In this document: positions 49,393 to 63,980 of the stretch, one piece after another
Layout of the letters: each line of letters opens with the position of its first letter
Position numbering within the stretch: the stretch's first letter is position 1
Assembly (NCBI RefSeq): GCF_003254395.2
Contig: NC_037645.1
Location: 2,071,222-2,135,221, forward strand
DNA: 64,000 nt
Reading direction: 5' to 3'
Origin: Apis mellifera
Taxonomy: Eukaryota; Arthropoda; Insecta; Hymenoptera; Apidae
Position numbers and translations under genes: made by a program
Notes under the pieces: generated by a model
What the model was told of the DNA's origin: nothing
What the model saw: only the letters and a program-made list of their open reading frames with translations
The model's database searches: none

Positions 49393-52300
49393 CCATCCGG
49401 ACCCTTTGTTACAGTTTATCCTTAGCACTATATATCCATGTATTAACCTGTACGTATTAGAATGACCGGTTATGGGTGTGGGAGGTGGAGAGGAGCAGCG
49501 CATCTTCCCTTCACTCTCAGTGATGCATCATGGGAAGAAGTATCCTGTTGATGATGTCTGAAACAGCTTCAAATTTTAATTGGATCTATGTACTGGATCA
49601 CTGCTTGATCGCATGGATCATCTGATTTTATCTAAAGAGGGTGAAAGAGTCTTTAACTCTTCTTAAGTAAGAAGTCTTTAAACAAAGCTTCTTTTCTTTT
49701 TGGAGAAATCCTCAGGATACTCTTCTGGTTTTAAATAATTTTTTAAGCAGAATTCTTTTTTCATTTGGATTGAATTCCAGGAATTATAATATCCTAGGAT
49801 TTATTTTTAATTTGTGATTTTTTACATGTTCTTATTATTCTAAACATATTCTTTATTGATTAAGTTTGATAAATTTATTTGATAATTTTCAAAAAAATTT
49901 CTGTCATATTTTTAAATTTATTTTAAAACAATTTGTATTTTTTTTATAGATCTTTTATTTTTATAAGTAAAATGTTCTTTTACATTATATAATAAAATTT
50001 AATTAAGAAGTTTGATTTTTTTTGAAATTATAATTATTTTTTTTTATATAAAATATTTTTTATTTCTTTTAAGATAATTTGTAAAATACAGCATATAAAA
50101 GATAATATTGTTTGATAATTAAAAAAATCATCAGATGTTTTATTCCCATTGCATAATTCGTAAATCTTTCTGTCAACTTTACAATATCAAAATGTTTTAT
50201 TTGTATTGAAAAAAAAAATTAAAAAAAGATTTCAATCTCGTCCAAGTGTTCAAATGCGGTGAACCAATTACTAACTTGTAATACGAATGAAAGGTGGATG
50301 AAGAAATAGGCTTGCTGCGTGATGATTGAATAGGTAAAAGGCAGAAAATAAAGAATCAGAAGGAAAACTCGTTTGCTTTAATACCTTCATAAAGCTTGTT
50401 TTATGTAAAAAAAAAAAAAAGAAAAAAAAATTAAAAATAAAGAATGAAAATAATATATAAAAAAATCAAAAAAAATTCTAACTATAAAATAAATTTTAAA
50501 TTGAAAATTAATTTTATGAATTTAAAATATTTCGAATAAATCGATAACGATAATGTCAGTCTAGACATTGACATAAAGATAATAGTAATTATTTCAGCAT
50601 TGTTCAAACAAATTAACTAAGATTTTCTATGAATGTCCAATATGTGTGATTAATAAATTCCCCTCTACTTTCACTCAAATAGAATATAACTTTATTTCAA
50701 TATTTAGCAATAGACACATACTAGTTGCAGTCTCAATCAAACATTGCTCCTACTTAAGATTTTGTAATTTTTTGATATGCTGTTTATGAGATTGAATCAT
50801 TTCTAACCAATATTATTACATAATATTATATAATATTATTATTAAAAATATTATTAAAAATTAATATAAATATATTATAATATAAAATTAATACAAGTAT
50901 ATTATAATATATTATAATATTTCTTTTGTAAATTAATCATTCAATCTGTCTATGTGCCTACCTAATAAATTTCATTAAAGTAAAGTTTCTAAAAAGATCC
51001 AGTCTTAAATTTAATACACATTATTAAAAAAAAGAAAAAAAAAGAATATTTTCAAAAAATATAAAAATTTTTAATCAGAAAAATTATCATCAAATTAAAA
51101 AAATTTACTCTTGAATAAATATAATATAATTTATATAATATAAATATAATATATTAAATGTAATTGCATATTCATAATGATTAATGAATTCTTATATAAA
51201 TAATTGTATATCATTATGTCACCAGTAAAGTGAAGAATCTTTAATCAGAAGAATTATAGTCTGCATAAAATCATTTTTAAAAATCATTTTATAATGGTAT
51301 GTGAATATTTTTTTTCATCTTCTTTCTTTTCCGTTTTTATTTCTCTATTATTCTAAGATTTTGATGATTTAATTTAATCATCTTTATCACATATATTTAA
51401 TTCAATCGTATCAATAAATCTTGTAGATCTGATAGATTCCATAATTTCGAGTTCCTGTAAATCGAATATCGAAATTTGCGATTTTTGCTAATCTACGATC
51501 TATCTAGTTTTTTTTTTACAAAATTTGAAAGATGCATTCAATTTGATATGAAATTTTCAATTTAAATAAGGCAAATTTAATTCGCAATAATTCATATTTT
51601 TATTTTCTTTTTTTTTTAAATTTTGAAAAAATAGCCTGAAGAAATATAAATATTATTGAATATAATTATCAAATATTATGATATCAGAAAATTTAAAAAT
51701 ATTACTAGACTTTATAAATTTATTCTAAAGAATACTAGACTTCTATAGAAAGTAATCTTGGCTAGGGATATACGTATTCGACAAACATGAGGTTACATGG
51801 TCCAAGTGAAAGATAACTACTTTAACAGCATTACAATTACAATTATTATAATTTTGCAGGGACATGTCAGAAATATTTCACTGAGAATTACTTTCTACCA
51901 ATTATTTCGAAATCAATCTTAATAATCATAAAATGTAAATATATCCACAATATGAAATGCAACAAATAATTTTTTTATAATTTTTTTTTATAAATAAAAA
52001 TAATATTTCGAATGAAAAAATATATATTGTTTTGGACAGAAAGTTTTTATGTTTATTAAACATTAATTGATATAACATACATATATAATATCTTACAAAA
52101 TAATTCGTTAATAATTATATTTTTTTTTTTCAAATTATCTTCTAATATGCAGTGATTACATATATAATTATCTTTAAAAATCGTCAATATTTTATCAAAT
52201 TTTAAATAATCACTGCTCTACGATTACCTAACCTTTTTATAAAAATCTCAAATAAATGAATATAGTATAAACGGTTAGATACATACGCATTCTCGTTATT

Positions 52301-55300
52301 AAAATTGATTTTTATAATAATTAGGAAATTTATATATATTATTATATATATTATTAAATTATATATTATATAATTATATATTATTAAATAAAACCGAACT
52401 ATTTTGGAAATTAGCAAAATATTATTATATTTTTATATTCAATGTGAGGTTAATTTAATGAATATTCTATTTATGATTTACATAGTTTATATTCTTTGGA
52501 ACTGTGTGATATTCTAACTATTAATATAGCGGTAATTATAAAAATTGTAATATTTTTATTCAAATGTATAATTAATCTAAAAGTTTAATTGTGAATAAGT
52601 AAATTGTATTTTTCTTTTTATATTTTTTTTTAGATTTCAGCATATCTTTTTAAAATAAATAAGAAAACATATTTTAAAAATAATATATTATTATGCATTT
52701 TATTATGCATTGATTATCATATATTACTTTATAATTCCGAAAAGCAGAAAAAGATACACATAAAACTATATATATAATAGTTAACTCGCAATAATGAGGC
52801 CAAATAATATAGTAAATAATCATATGAGCCGAATGACATGATCGTCATTCAACTCTACTATTATATTTGTTTCGTAAAGCATATTATTCGCTCAGAATTG
52901 CTGACAGTTACTTAAATCGCCAAACGTAGGTGATTCTTACAACATACTTAAGCATGCGGACGGGAATTACTTTTCTTGCAACCCTTTGTAAATTCATCAT
53001 TAATTTCTTCTTTTCGTCAGCTATTTAAATAAAATATTTATTTTTTTATTATAGTATAATTTATTATAGTATAATAGTTTGTAAATATGAGTTTTTTAAT
53101 TAATATGCATGTTTATTTTAATAATGTAAATAATCAATTAAATCTACATTTGAGGATCTTTTTTAAATTTCTTGATGAAAGCCATTAAATAATTCTTTAT
53201 TTATAGAGTAAAATATTTTCAAAAATTTATAAAACTAAAATTTATAATCTAATAACTCAATAATACAATTATTTTTAAATATTCCCATTCAAAAAGACAA
53301 AATAGTTATGCTAAATTAGGAATTTCGCAAAGAGATTTTCGTGACACATAAGAATGTTCAGATTATATTAATTTATTATAATAAACCCCTTCGGCACATT
53401 CACGATTGCTAATTCATTTTCTAATCTGTTTTCGTAGAATCTCGATGGAAAGTTGCATTATCTCGAATATCCAATACAAACCTATCTATTGCAAGACGCT
53501 TAATTAATATAATTATTATTAATATGATATATTAATATAATTATTGCTAATTATAGCTGACACAGTGAAATTCAAATTCGGGATTAAACTAAAGGTTAAA
53601 TTAGAAGTTCGTGTCCCGTAAAAGCATTCAGAAAAATTTTGTTTTTATCTCTTTTACTCTTATATTTATTAAGGAATTTCAGAGTGAATGTTTTGATGTG
53701 CCGTTTACACCATAATCGGGGATAAATGGTGATTATGTAATCATTGCGATGCGGAAGACGTGTGAAGTCTTCTGCATATGCATATACGTGCTTACATTCT
53801 GTCTTGTTTCTCTTACTAGATCACTAGTTTTAAACTTACCTGCGAAGGAATCCTATAATCGACAGCTCTGCCACCTCGTGGTTAACTACTGATGCAACTT
53901 GCAGATTATGTATCTTAAGGGTTATTTCTGAATGCAGATTTGCAGATTTTTGAAAATGAATTTATAATGATATACAATTTTTAGAAATTTTGATATTAGA
54001 AATAATTAAATAAATAAATCCCATTCATAATTTTGATGAATGAGAAGTTTTTTATATTGTAATTACTATAATAATATTATTTTGATTTTTTATTATATTA
54101 GGAATTTAATTGTATATTTCTTCTTAATTTTTACTTTAAAAATCATTATTTATATGTAATTTATTTAGATACATATTATAAATTAGTACATTTAATACTA
54201 AAATATATAAATATATAAAGATTTATGTATGTTTGTATTTTATTATATTATATAAGATATGAAAGATATACATATATTAATATTTCAACATTTTCAAAGT
54301 TTTCTATTACTAGAAAAATTCTTAAGTATCATATTGTGAAACATGAAGACAGAAAATAGAATAGGAATATCTCGAGAAAAAAAATTTAAGACAGTGAAGA
54401 ATCTGAGATGTTCAAAAGTGATAAATGTTTTCGAGTTTTCATCCTCATTTCGGCACTGATTTTTTCGCGACGAATCCAGAGCATTAGAAGCATATTCTCG
54501 TCATTATCCGCATTCCTTTGCAACAGTTAACGTCTTCCATGTCGAACTTCTAGCGAGATGAACATACGTACTCTTCACTTGAACGCATTACCGATTACGC
54601 CATCATTCTACGAAACCTTTTTCGCAATTTTATTCCAACCATGATCATCCTCATAATGAACTGTGTATAAATAGGATGTATTCGGATATCATCGATTGTT
54701 AATGAATTATTTTCAACTCACATTATTAATATTTTTAAATATTTTATATTATAATATTATATTATTATATAATATTAATTAAATATTATTTTATAAATTA
54801 AAATCATATTAATTTATCTTTATATGAATTAATTTATCAATTAGAAAATAAAGTTGTTTTCTTTGTATATTTATATATTTTTATTAATTATTTTATTATG
54901 TATTATTTTATTATATAAATTATAAAGTTTTATTTAAAAAATAAAAAGAAATATTACATAATAAAAATTTATAAAATTATAAATATTTTTTCTAGCAAGT
55001 AATTAACTTTTTTTACAAATTGTACTTATTTCTATATTAATATTAGATTATTGACAAAAATATAATATCATGAAAAAGAATTGTGAATAATCACAAATCC
55101 AAATAATTAGTGAGAGAAAATATCTAAAATAACATATATAAATAACAAGAACTTTTACTTCTTCTAATCAAAATCAACTGATCATTCTATTATTTCAGGC
55201 TACTAATGGATTCAATAGATCTTCATCTGATCATCAATCTACTATGTTTATTGCATCCTAGAAACATTAATGTAATACATCTCCCCTTGCTAACCGTTCT

Positions 55301-56579
55301 TTTAACCGTCAGTTTTAAATGAAGTCAAGGAAATTAACTTTAAATAGAGCGTTGAGGCTAGCACTTTCAAAACTCTTGTAGCATCGATTAAACCGGCAAC
55401 TCATCTTTCATGTCAGCCGATTTTAAACCACAATCCAAACGCATTTCATTCAATTACGTCACGTTGATTTTCGTAAGTTATTATAGCATACATTACAATT
55501 AAAGAGATGTTTTGTTCTCCACTTTGCTCACCTTCACCTTTGCTTTCAATCGTTGCTAGAAGGACAAAAAGACTATCTCTCTTTCTTGCTTCTATAGAAA
55601 TAGTCAAATATATTTGATAAAAAAAATTAATTAGAATTTTCATTATTGTTTACATTAGGAAAATATTCGAGTAAAATTTTACTTTTACATTACGCTACAC
55701 AATATATTTAATATCGATGCACGAAATTTTTATTTCACATAAACTATTTAACAACACCAATATTTCGTATATAATAAATAATTTCATAGAATAATTAATA
55801 ATTTAATTAACGGTTTAATTAATAATTAAATTGCTATTAGAGTGAATTTTGAAATAGAAATTATCACTACATTTACTTAATTTATCTACACATACTTAAT
55901 AATTATTAGAAAATAATATATAAAAAATTTTTTTTCTAAAATATTTTTAAAATTTCTAAAATAATTTCAAAAAAATTATTAAAACAAATTTGTTTTAACT
56001 ATAATAATTTTTTAATAAAACTTTAAGAATGAAATTATCAATTATTTTGGTATATTCGATTATTTTAATGCATTATGAATTTGGCGTGTCAATAGTTTAT
56101 AATATCAGAGAAAGCGTTTTCCTGAATAGCGTCAGATTTAAGTACCATAATATGAAATAACATCGATCGAAATTTGATATCCTTCATTATCTTTCATGAT
56201 ATACGAATATATATATAATAAAATATTTTTTCATTCTAATTTCATCCTTTCTGATCTATATAACAAAGACTATATTAACGAATAATTTCATCAACTATGA
56301 GAAAATCAATTATACTGATTGCAATATAATGTTATTTAACGAATGTTATATAACGAACAAAGTTCTGGAAAATAATATTTCAATTATATTCGATATTTTT
56401 TATATCGATTGCATTTGTTCTTAATTAAATTATTAATATTTTTTTTTTAATATTTTATATTTATATTTTATTAATATTTCGTTTTGTGCTCTAGAATAAT
56501 AAAAGATTAAGAAACAAAAGGAGTAATAAAAGATTACATTATAAAATTCTATATATTAATATAAGAAGATAAAATTATT
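49393..56579. other. Intergenic region between the two RR cuticle genes
   Basis: About 7.2 kb, mostly AT-rich, no protein gene supported. Higher-complexity islands lie at about 49,430-49,700 (proximal upstream region of the pro-resilin-like gene), 53,340-53,480, 53,690-53,930, 54,420-54,680 and 55,190-55,580. They are candidate regulatory elements. A strong minus-strand splice donor at about 53,840 ends one of them. Otherwise I see only AT-rich low-complexity sequence. Confidence 0.5.
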
Positions 56580-56585
56580 TTTATT
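56580..56585 (-). terminator. Candidate AATAAA polyadenylation signal, Asn-rich RR gene
   Basis: AATAAA on the minus strand about 63 nt after the stop codon. The position is plausible for a short 3' UTR, but the hexamer is weak evidence in such AT-rich DNA. Confidence 0.4.
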
Positions 56586-56647
56586 ACAAAAAAACTAATC
56601 TTACAGAACGCTTCTTATCCTATGTGCTAATAATAGGAATTGTAAAA

Positions 56648-59118
56648 TCACTTAAAGGCTGGTCCATATGTTGATGATGGAATTCGTGTGTTATAATTAT
56701 TACGAATTCCAAAATTATTATAACTATTGTCTAATGAATTGGAAATTTGATTGGAAACAAATTGGTATGGATAATTATTACCATTATTGAATCCACTTCC
56801 ACTAGGTGGTTGGTAATTATATCCATTGTTTCCTTGAAAAACAAAACATAATAATCAATTCTAATTAACTTAAAAACTTATCTTTTTTATTCTTTTCATA
56901 AAAATAAATTATAATTGAATAATAAAATTCGAAATTTCATTATTTTTAATAAATACATTTGAGTTATCATTAATAATCATTAATCATTAATAATAGAATA
57001 AGAATCATAAACTACCTGAATTCCCTGTATTGTAACGTCCACTAGCATTATTACCATGGAAACCAAAGTCTTGACTACTACCTTGATTATTATTATTATT
57101 ATAACCATTGTTCTGATTATTGAATTGATCAGGATAAGTTGGGGTACCCTCATATCTTACATCTGCGTGGAAACCTGTCCTCCAATCAGCAGTGTAAGTT
57201 ACTATTTGTGTCCTACCATCCGGTAATTGAACTCTATATTCTCCTCGTACAGTTTCACCATCGCTAGTTTCGCGTCTACCAAAATCATTTCCGGTTGCTT
57301 GATCCTTTACGGCATATCCAAATTCATAGGACATTGGCTAAACAGAGGAACAAACATATTTATTTTATAGTATAGATAATATTGATGATGCAATAGATAA
57401 AATATAAAATTGATATTTAGTTTTAATTTTTTTTAAATATTAATTTTTAAAAAAGCAAAATATCGAATATATATTGATTAAAAATATTTTTTTTATATTT
57501 TTCTATCATTATTATATCATTATTATTTTATTTTATATGTAATATCTCTATATAAAAATTTATATATAAATATATATAAATATTATATATAAATATGTAC
57601 ATATAAATAGAATAAAATATTTTTTCTAATTATTTGATTAGTTTTTTAAATTTTAAAACAACTTTTAATTTAAATGATTACCTTAATGATTATAGCAATA
57701 TATAAACAATGGAGGCGTTATACACTATAATTTTTACTGTACCATAAATATGCGCAAACCTTATTTGCATATAGGTGCTGATCAGAGATGTCGAACTTTC
57801 TACTAAAGTGATTTCTCAGATCGTTGCATTGAATGTTTTCTTAACCTAATTCAATGATTTCGTTACTGAACTATTGTCTTATATATTACATATGTAACTT
57901 GATAACATGAAGATGCAATTAAAACGATTAAAAATATTTATTTTTTGACAAATTACATAATAAAAATATATAATAAAATATTTTTATTATCTTATTTTTC
58001 TGTTTATATAATAAATTTATATGAAAAATATTATTATTGAAAGTTCATAAAAATATTTAATTATTTTTTTATCTTACATTCAATGATATAAATATTCAAT
58101 AAAAGGAAAATATTATTTATAATTATTCAGTAAATCAAAACATTCATGATCATTTACTTAACAATTATTAAATTATTATTATATTATCTTTATTTTGTAT
58201 AAGAAAAAAAGTGATATAAATACTTGAATTATATAATTGAATTTTCTTTCAAAAAAAAAATAGATCAAATGAGAGATTGAAAAAGAAAGTTCTAATTTAA
58301 TCTGGCTCATGTTAGATCATTCGACTCGAGGCTAAAATCGTACAAATACACATAACTGGACTGTTTAGATTCTCAAGACGATTAGCTAATCGGCAATAAC
58401 GATTTACATCTTAGATGATGCCTGCGGTCGCGGTTCATCCTATTAATAATGTTACATCAGATTGCGTTTACATCATCGCGTAACAGAATGAATATATAAC
58501 ATTTCATGAAACTCGGGATTCCGGTATCAACACACAATTTTTGGAATTTGAAATCATATCATGAAACACAATTTTCTTATTTCTTTTTTAAATTTTGTAA
58601 ATTTTTTTCCATTTAATTAAACGAATTCATTAAATACGTAACATCTTTGCAAAACATTATTTTATATAATTTCAAATATATGATATATATTTGAAATATA
58701 TAATATTTCATTTTCAAATCAATCTTGTTGCATTTATTCTGTATTCTCTATATTTGATCAACATTCATCTTAAGACTCGAAGGAAGTTATATCAGTCATT
58801 CTTGTTGTAGTAGTACCAACATTCCTGATTTCACACATGATAAACTCTCTAAATTCTATGCATAGAATAGATGCATAAAATAATGATTTCAATGGTCACG
58901 TGCTCTTATAATCATTCATACAAAGAATCGAGCTATATAATTTAACCGCAACTATATATCATCTCTTTTTTCTTGAACAATCAATTTCACGTTATAAGAT
59001 GCGTTATAATATTGTAGACATTTATGGTCAACCATAGCAAGTCTTATACACTTGGAAATCATCAGATGAAGAATTTCGCATCGAATTATATAAATTTAAA
59101 AATATGATTTCATAAATA

Positions 59119-59170
<52 letters not shown>

Positions 59171-62100
59171 AATATCAATATTTATGTTCCAAAAAAAAAA
59201 TTTTTTTAATAAAATTATTTTCAAATTCCCAATATTGACTCATAATTATAGTTACGTGTATTCTTATATTGTAGTTGCATTAATATAATTTTAACAATAT
59301 TGCAGCGGTTTTAAGGAGTGGTTATTGTTCTCTGTCGCAATGCTTAAAGTACTTAAGAGCATATAAATTCTCTTAATCATTCCAGTCATTTCGTGGTTAA
59401 TTTGTGGTTTAGGATAATTCAAATGATTCACAGCGATAATTCTTTTCTTGATTTAATTAAAATAAATAATTACGATAAAAAGTTTAAAATATTAAATTTT
59501 TTCAAGCAAAAAATAAATTTTATATTTGTCTATAATATTCTACAATAAATTGTACAGTGTAATTGAACGTTATATTTTAATCTTTTTTATATAGTAAAGT
59601 TATAATAAAGAAAAATATATCATATGATTTTTATCATTAATATGATAGACAATATTAATTAAAATTAAAAAAATATATTGTAAATCATATATTATATTAG
59701 TGAAATCTTGATTCTTTTCAAAAAATCAAAATATCTATTCATATCTATTCATATATCAAAAGAGATGACAATAAAGATAGAGAAAAAAATATTATCTGAT
59801 TATGAGTACCTGAATAAAAAGCAAAATTGATCAATCATTTTAAATTTATATATCGAAATCATGTATTCAGTACTCAACAAAGTTCAATGTTACTTGTAGA
59901 ATCAGCGTTAACCCAGATCTATTCATCTTTTGCAACCTTTGAGTTTATTATGAAACATTAACGGAAATGCAGAATAAATGAATAGAGTATCAAAATTAAA
60001 TCATGATTTAAATCATTTAATCCCGTATATATTATTTTAAGTATTATTTCTTATTTTTTAAATATTTATATTATTTTATTATTTTTTTATTATATTAGAA
60101 AAATGTTGAGAATTAGAAAAATTAGAATAAAACAAATATAAAATTCCTTAATAAATTGTTATTCAATATTTCCTTTTAATGCTGATTTACTAACAGCAAA
60201 ATAAATTTCCCTAGACTAGTATCAATTGTTAAAGTAAAATAATTCAATTTCTATCGCAATAGAGAATTATCCGTAACTCAAACAATTAAGATGAAAATGT
60301 TTAAGCAATCATAATCGTTAAATATATAAAAAAAAGAAATTTTAAATAACAAATAATAAATAAATTATATCTAATCGTTCTATAATTTTAATCAATTCGA
60401 ATGAATAATCTAAGTTATTAAATTATATTATTATTATAATCAAATTATAAATTGATTTATTTTAAATCATTTGGATTTACCTGATCGACATAATCATTAT
60501 CGTTTCCATTATCATAATGATGATTACCAAAACCATTTCCATCTGATACTCCATGATTATTACCAGCATAATTTCCTGGGACACCATATTGTGTGTTCAC
60601 TGTAGGCTCACATTGCACGATTCCTATGCTCAGCATTAGAGCAAGAGTTAACTAAAAATTAAAATCTTATTAATTATATTAGATATTGAAGATTATTTAC
60701 AGCCCCTGTTTGAGGATTTTTTCAGATATCTAATATATTTATAGTGTTTAGTAATATTTATTGATGGTACACTAAAGATTATTCTAAAGGATAATATTTC
60801 AAGAATTACAAATATAACAATCTTAAAAAAACAAAATTATAATGGAATAATAAATATAACAATAAAAAATATTAAATATTATTGATATTTGATATAATAA
60901 AACTGAAAAATCTTAATGTCAAAACCTTGATAAAACATAATCTAATCTAAGTATTAATTTATTTTATTTTCTAATAATAATTACAATATCATAATAAAGA
61001 AATAGTAAAATATCAATTTTATAGATATCAAATAAATTCCCAGATATACAACAAATACATTGAAAGCACGAGATGATCAAGGCAGCTCGCATTGCGTAGG
61101 CGAGAAATTAGAGTCATGAACTAGCGTTTTCCTTCTGTCGTGAGAAAGTTTCTAAGATATTGCATCATTACACCCCGTTCAAAATCAGCGCTAGATTAAA
61201 CATGATTGCAGAAAAGGAAGAGGGAAAAAATAAAGAAAAAGGGAAAAAGAAATTAAACGGTTTTGTTAAATTATAGTGAATATCTCGTTAAGAAAATTTG
61301 TTATGTCATCATTTTTTATACGGACAATTTTTTAGAAATAATTTTTTAATCATCACATAAGTCATGATTACTATTCATTGTGGACCAAACAATAAATAAG
61401 ATATTAAATACAATTTCTTCATTCTTGAAATGAATAAAAAATAAAACTTTTATTCATAAGTTATAAATAAGTCAAATAATTAATTACATAGATATTGTTA
61501 ATTAAATGTATATAAAATGTAAAATTTCTAAATATTATGAAATATTTTAAGTAGCTAGATTAATTGATTATTATTGACTATTATATATCTATTATATATC
61601 TATAAATATTAATTGATTAATTGATTATTATATATCTATAAATATTATATATTGATATATTATATAGATATAATAACATTCATTATATTTAGAATATTTA
61701 AGAATTATATTTTCAAGATTAAAGAAAAGAACAGATTCAAAAAGCAGAAATGAAGATTGATAGTATTTTACTAAAGAATACTATTTCTTATTTCATAATA
61801 CGAGTTCTTATTTCATTTCTTATTTCATAATTTCATAATCACAAAAAAAAAGAGTCTTTTCAGATCTACTAATTGCAAAAATTGTACTGTCATGCATTCA
61901 ATTCATATATTAGACACTAATTATAAAAAAAATTAAACTTATATATATACATGCGAATTAATCTATATAATATATAGATCTTATATTCAAGATTAATAAA
62001 ATTTCTTTATTAATAGATTATCTTTAATATTTTTTTATATTAGTAAAAGAAAAAAGAAATAAATATTTGGTAATAAGTAAAAAAAATTTATTATTAAAAA

Positions 62101-63772
62101 TAAAAAACTTATTATAAATATATATCATATTTATGTTAACAGAAAATTATAAATTAAAACAAAGAATCTAAAATCATTAAAAATAAATTTTAATAATTAA
62201 TAATAAATTAAATAATTATTTAAATTAAAACGAAATTACAATTAAATTGAAAAGAAATAAAAAATGCAAAAAACAAAAAATATTATTAATTGAAGCTATT
62301 GAAGCACGCATGTGTGTAACTATAAGGCGAGGTTAGAATAGTTATATATAGAATTGTGAAACGTGTATATTGTTATTTATATTTCTGTGTAAATCGTACA
62401 TGCCTGTGCTACTAACAGATATGATTATACGAAACTGCATTTACATAATGAAATAATAAATTTAAATATAAAGTTTAAATATGTAAAAATATGTAAATAT
62501 GTAAAAATGCGTGCAACATCCAGTAAATTAATATACTTCATACCGGAAAATATTAATTGTATAAAATAAAATAATATTAATGTAATTGTTTTCAATTAGA
62601 TTCGGATAATTTTTTTTATAATATATATAATCACAATGAATCAATATTGATAATAGTTAAAATATTTAAAATTAGAATTTCAATATTTGTACTCAGGTAA
62701 AATAGTAATAGAAACTTCAAAAATTTAGATTAAACTTTTAAATTTATAGAAATTTATAAGTATATTAAGAATTTAAAGTTAGAAAAACTTCATTGTAGTT
62801 TATTTCATTTCATTTATGTATTTTAAAAGTTGAAAATTGTGATATTTATTGAAAGTGGAGGTGTGAGATTAATGAAGAAAATGAAAAAATTATAACAATT
62901 TGAATTGTATTAATAATATAATTGATTGCATTGATTTGTAAAAATATTAATAATTTTTTAAAAAGATTATTGATTAAAGTTTATTATTGATTAATATGAA
63001 AATGAATAATTGTAGAAAATAAATATAAAATAATGATATAATTTGTTCAGAAATATAATGAGATCGTAGAATTTTTAGTTTAATGAAAAACTAAATTGTT
63101 TCGATTATTTAAATTATATTGATTACATAATTTAAGATCACCTTAAATTTTTGAACGAACTCTAATTTATATTATACTAATAGCAATTATTAGAACTTTA
63201 GAAAATTAATAATTGCCATAGAAAATTTTTCATAAGAATTTAATATTAGTATTACATGCAATTTGCCAATTTCAGAATTAAATAATTATCCGAGAATATC
63301 AATGAAAACACTCATTGATGTATATAGATATCAAAAATATTAGAATATATTAAAAAATTAAAAAGTTTATTAAAAAAATATATAATTTAAAAATTCGAAA
63401 TTTAAATAATTAAATTTAAAAAATATTTTTATAATTTAAATTTATTCTAATTTAAAACTATAACTTTTATATATATAATCTTTTATTCTATAAAAAAAAA
63501 CAATTTTTTTTAATTTCAAAGTAGAATAAAAAAATCACTTTTTTGGATAATTATTCACTTCCAATTGCCGAATCTATCAATCCAAACTAAAATTAATTCT
63601 TGTTACCATATTTATGTATCTTCCACCAATAGATCACCTAGTTCCTTAAATCACTATTTAACGGAACACGCAATATCATAATGCCGACGCAAGCATAGCA
63701 CCAGTACCAAAGATTGTAAAAATTTCACTTGTCAATGAATTTCCTGATTACCTGTCGCACTATTCTATCCAT
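56648..63772 (-). CDS. Asn/Gly-rich RR-2 cuticular protein, resilin-family paralogue (4 coding exons)
   Basis: Secreted cuticle protein, 232 aa. My exon model on the minus strand is 63772-63752, 60651-60481, 57337-57016 and 56832-56648, with phases 0, 0, 1. Residues 1-21 are a signal peptide split by intron 1 (MDRIVRQ, then LTLALML ending in VQC). Residues 22-64 are rich in Asn, Gly, Asp and His. Residues 65-128 are the RR chitin-binding domain: SYEFGYAVKD, the TSDGETVRGEYRV core, LPDGRTQIV, then YTADWRTGF and VRYEG. Residues 129-232 are an Asn/Gln/Tyr-rich, low-complexity tail with a run of five Asn. The RR domain is the same length (64 aa) as in the neighbour and aligns without gaps, and exon phases match, so the two are tandem duplicates. 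Here Asn-rich arms replace the Gly/Pro elastic repeats, so true rubber-like elasticity is doubtful. Chitin binding through the RR fold is known for the family; tissue and stage cannot be read from the sequence. Confidence 0.88.
57338..60480 (-). other. Intron 2 of the Asn-rich RR gene
   Basis: 3.1-kb phase-0 intron with donor CAG|GTAAATCC and acceptor GTTTAG. Mostly AT-rich. It contains a (TA)n tract near 59,128-59,166 and a patch of clearly higher complexity at about 58,300-58,560, with several CpGs, that could be an enhancer. No other gene seen. Confidence 0.6.
59128..59166. repeat. (TA)n microsatellite
   Basis: Uninterrupted TA dinucleotides in intron 2 of the Asn-rich RR gene. Other shorter TA tracts are at about 43,219-43,240 and 40,186-40,222. 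Confidence 0.9.
60652..63751 (-). other. Intron 1 of the Asn-rich RR gene
   Basis: 3.1-kb phase-0 intron separating the start codon from most of the signal peptide. The bulk is AT-rich simple sequence. A high-complexity patch at about 61,060-61,220 stands out from its surroundings and is an intronic enhancer candidate. Large first introns carrying regulatory DNA are common in insect cuticle genes (general knowledge); activity here is inference. Confidence 0.55.
63752..63772 (-). CDS. Coding mini-exon 1 of the Asn-rich RR gene
   Basis: Seven codons (MDRIVRQ) followed by donor CAG|GTAATC. Phase-0 joining to the exon starting at 60651 (acceptor TTTTTAG) gives a complete signal peptide. The 3.1-kb intron makes this exon easy to miss; the matching mini-exon of the paralogue is the main support. 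Confidence 0.78.
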
Positions 63773-63816
63773 ACTGTTTGAGAGTACTCAGAAAACTAGA
63801 GCACTATGTGGAATGC

Positions 63817-63856
63817 TGAATTATAGTGATGTTTTGCCTTATACCTGGCTTATATA
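63817..63856 (-). promoter_or_regulatory. TATA box and initiator candidates of the Asn-rich RR gene
   Basis: Minus-strand TATATAAG at 63856-63849. Two initiator-like sites follow: TCACT with its A about 29 bp from the TATA start, and TCAGCA with its A about 39 bp away. The first fits usual spacing better. The resulting 5' UTR would be about 45-55 nt. Confidence 0.6.
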
Positions 63857-63945
63857 GAGAGCTCACCTACGACTACAAAGATTCATTTCCTGTCGAGTAT
63901 GGATCCTCCTTCAGCAAGAGAAGAATCCGCGTGGATCTCCTCGTG

Positions 63946-63980
63946 TATAAAACTGGAGATCTTTCCTTGTACTCCAGTTC
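63946..63980 (+). promoter_or_regulatory. Candidate divergent plus-strand promoter at the window edge
   Basis: TATAAAA starts at 63946 and a CCAGTTC initiator-like site has its A at 63976, exactly 30 bp downstream, on the plus strand. A transcript would leave the window almost at once, so no product can be seen. If real, a neighbouring gene starts head-to-head with the Asn-rich RR gene. Confidence 0.35.

Noticed and set aside
55446..55643. 65-residue minus-strand ATG frame between the RR genes
   Set aside because: No signal peptide or domain, no evident splice sites or promoter. It may be chance within a higher-complexity patch.
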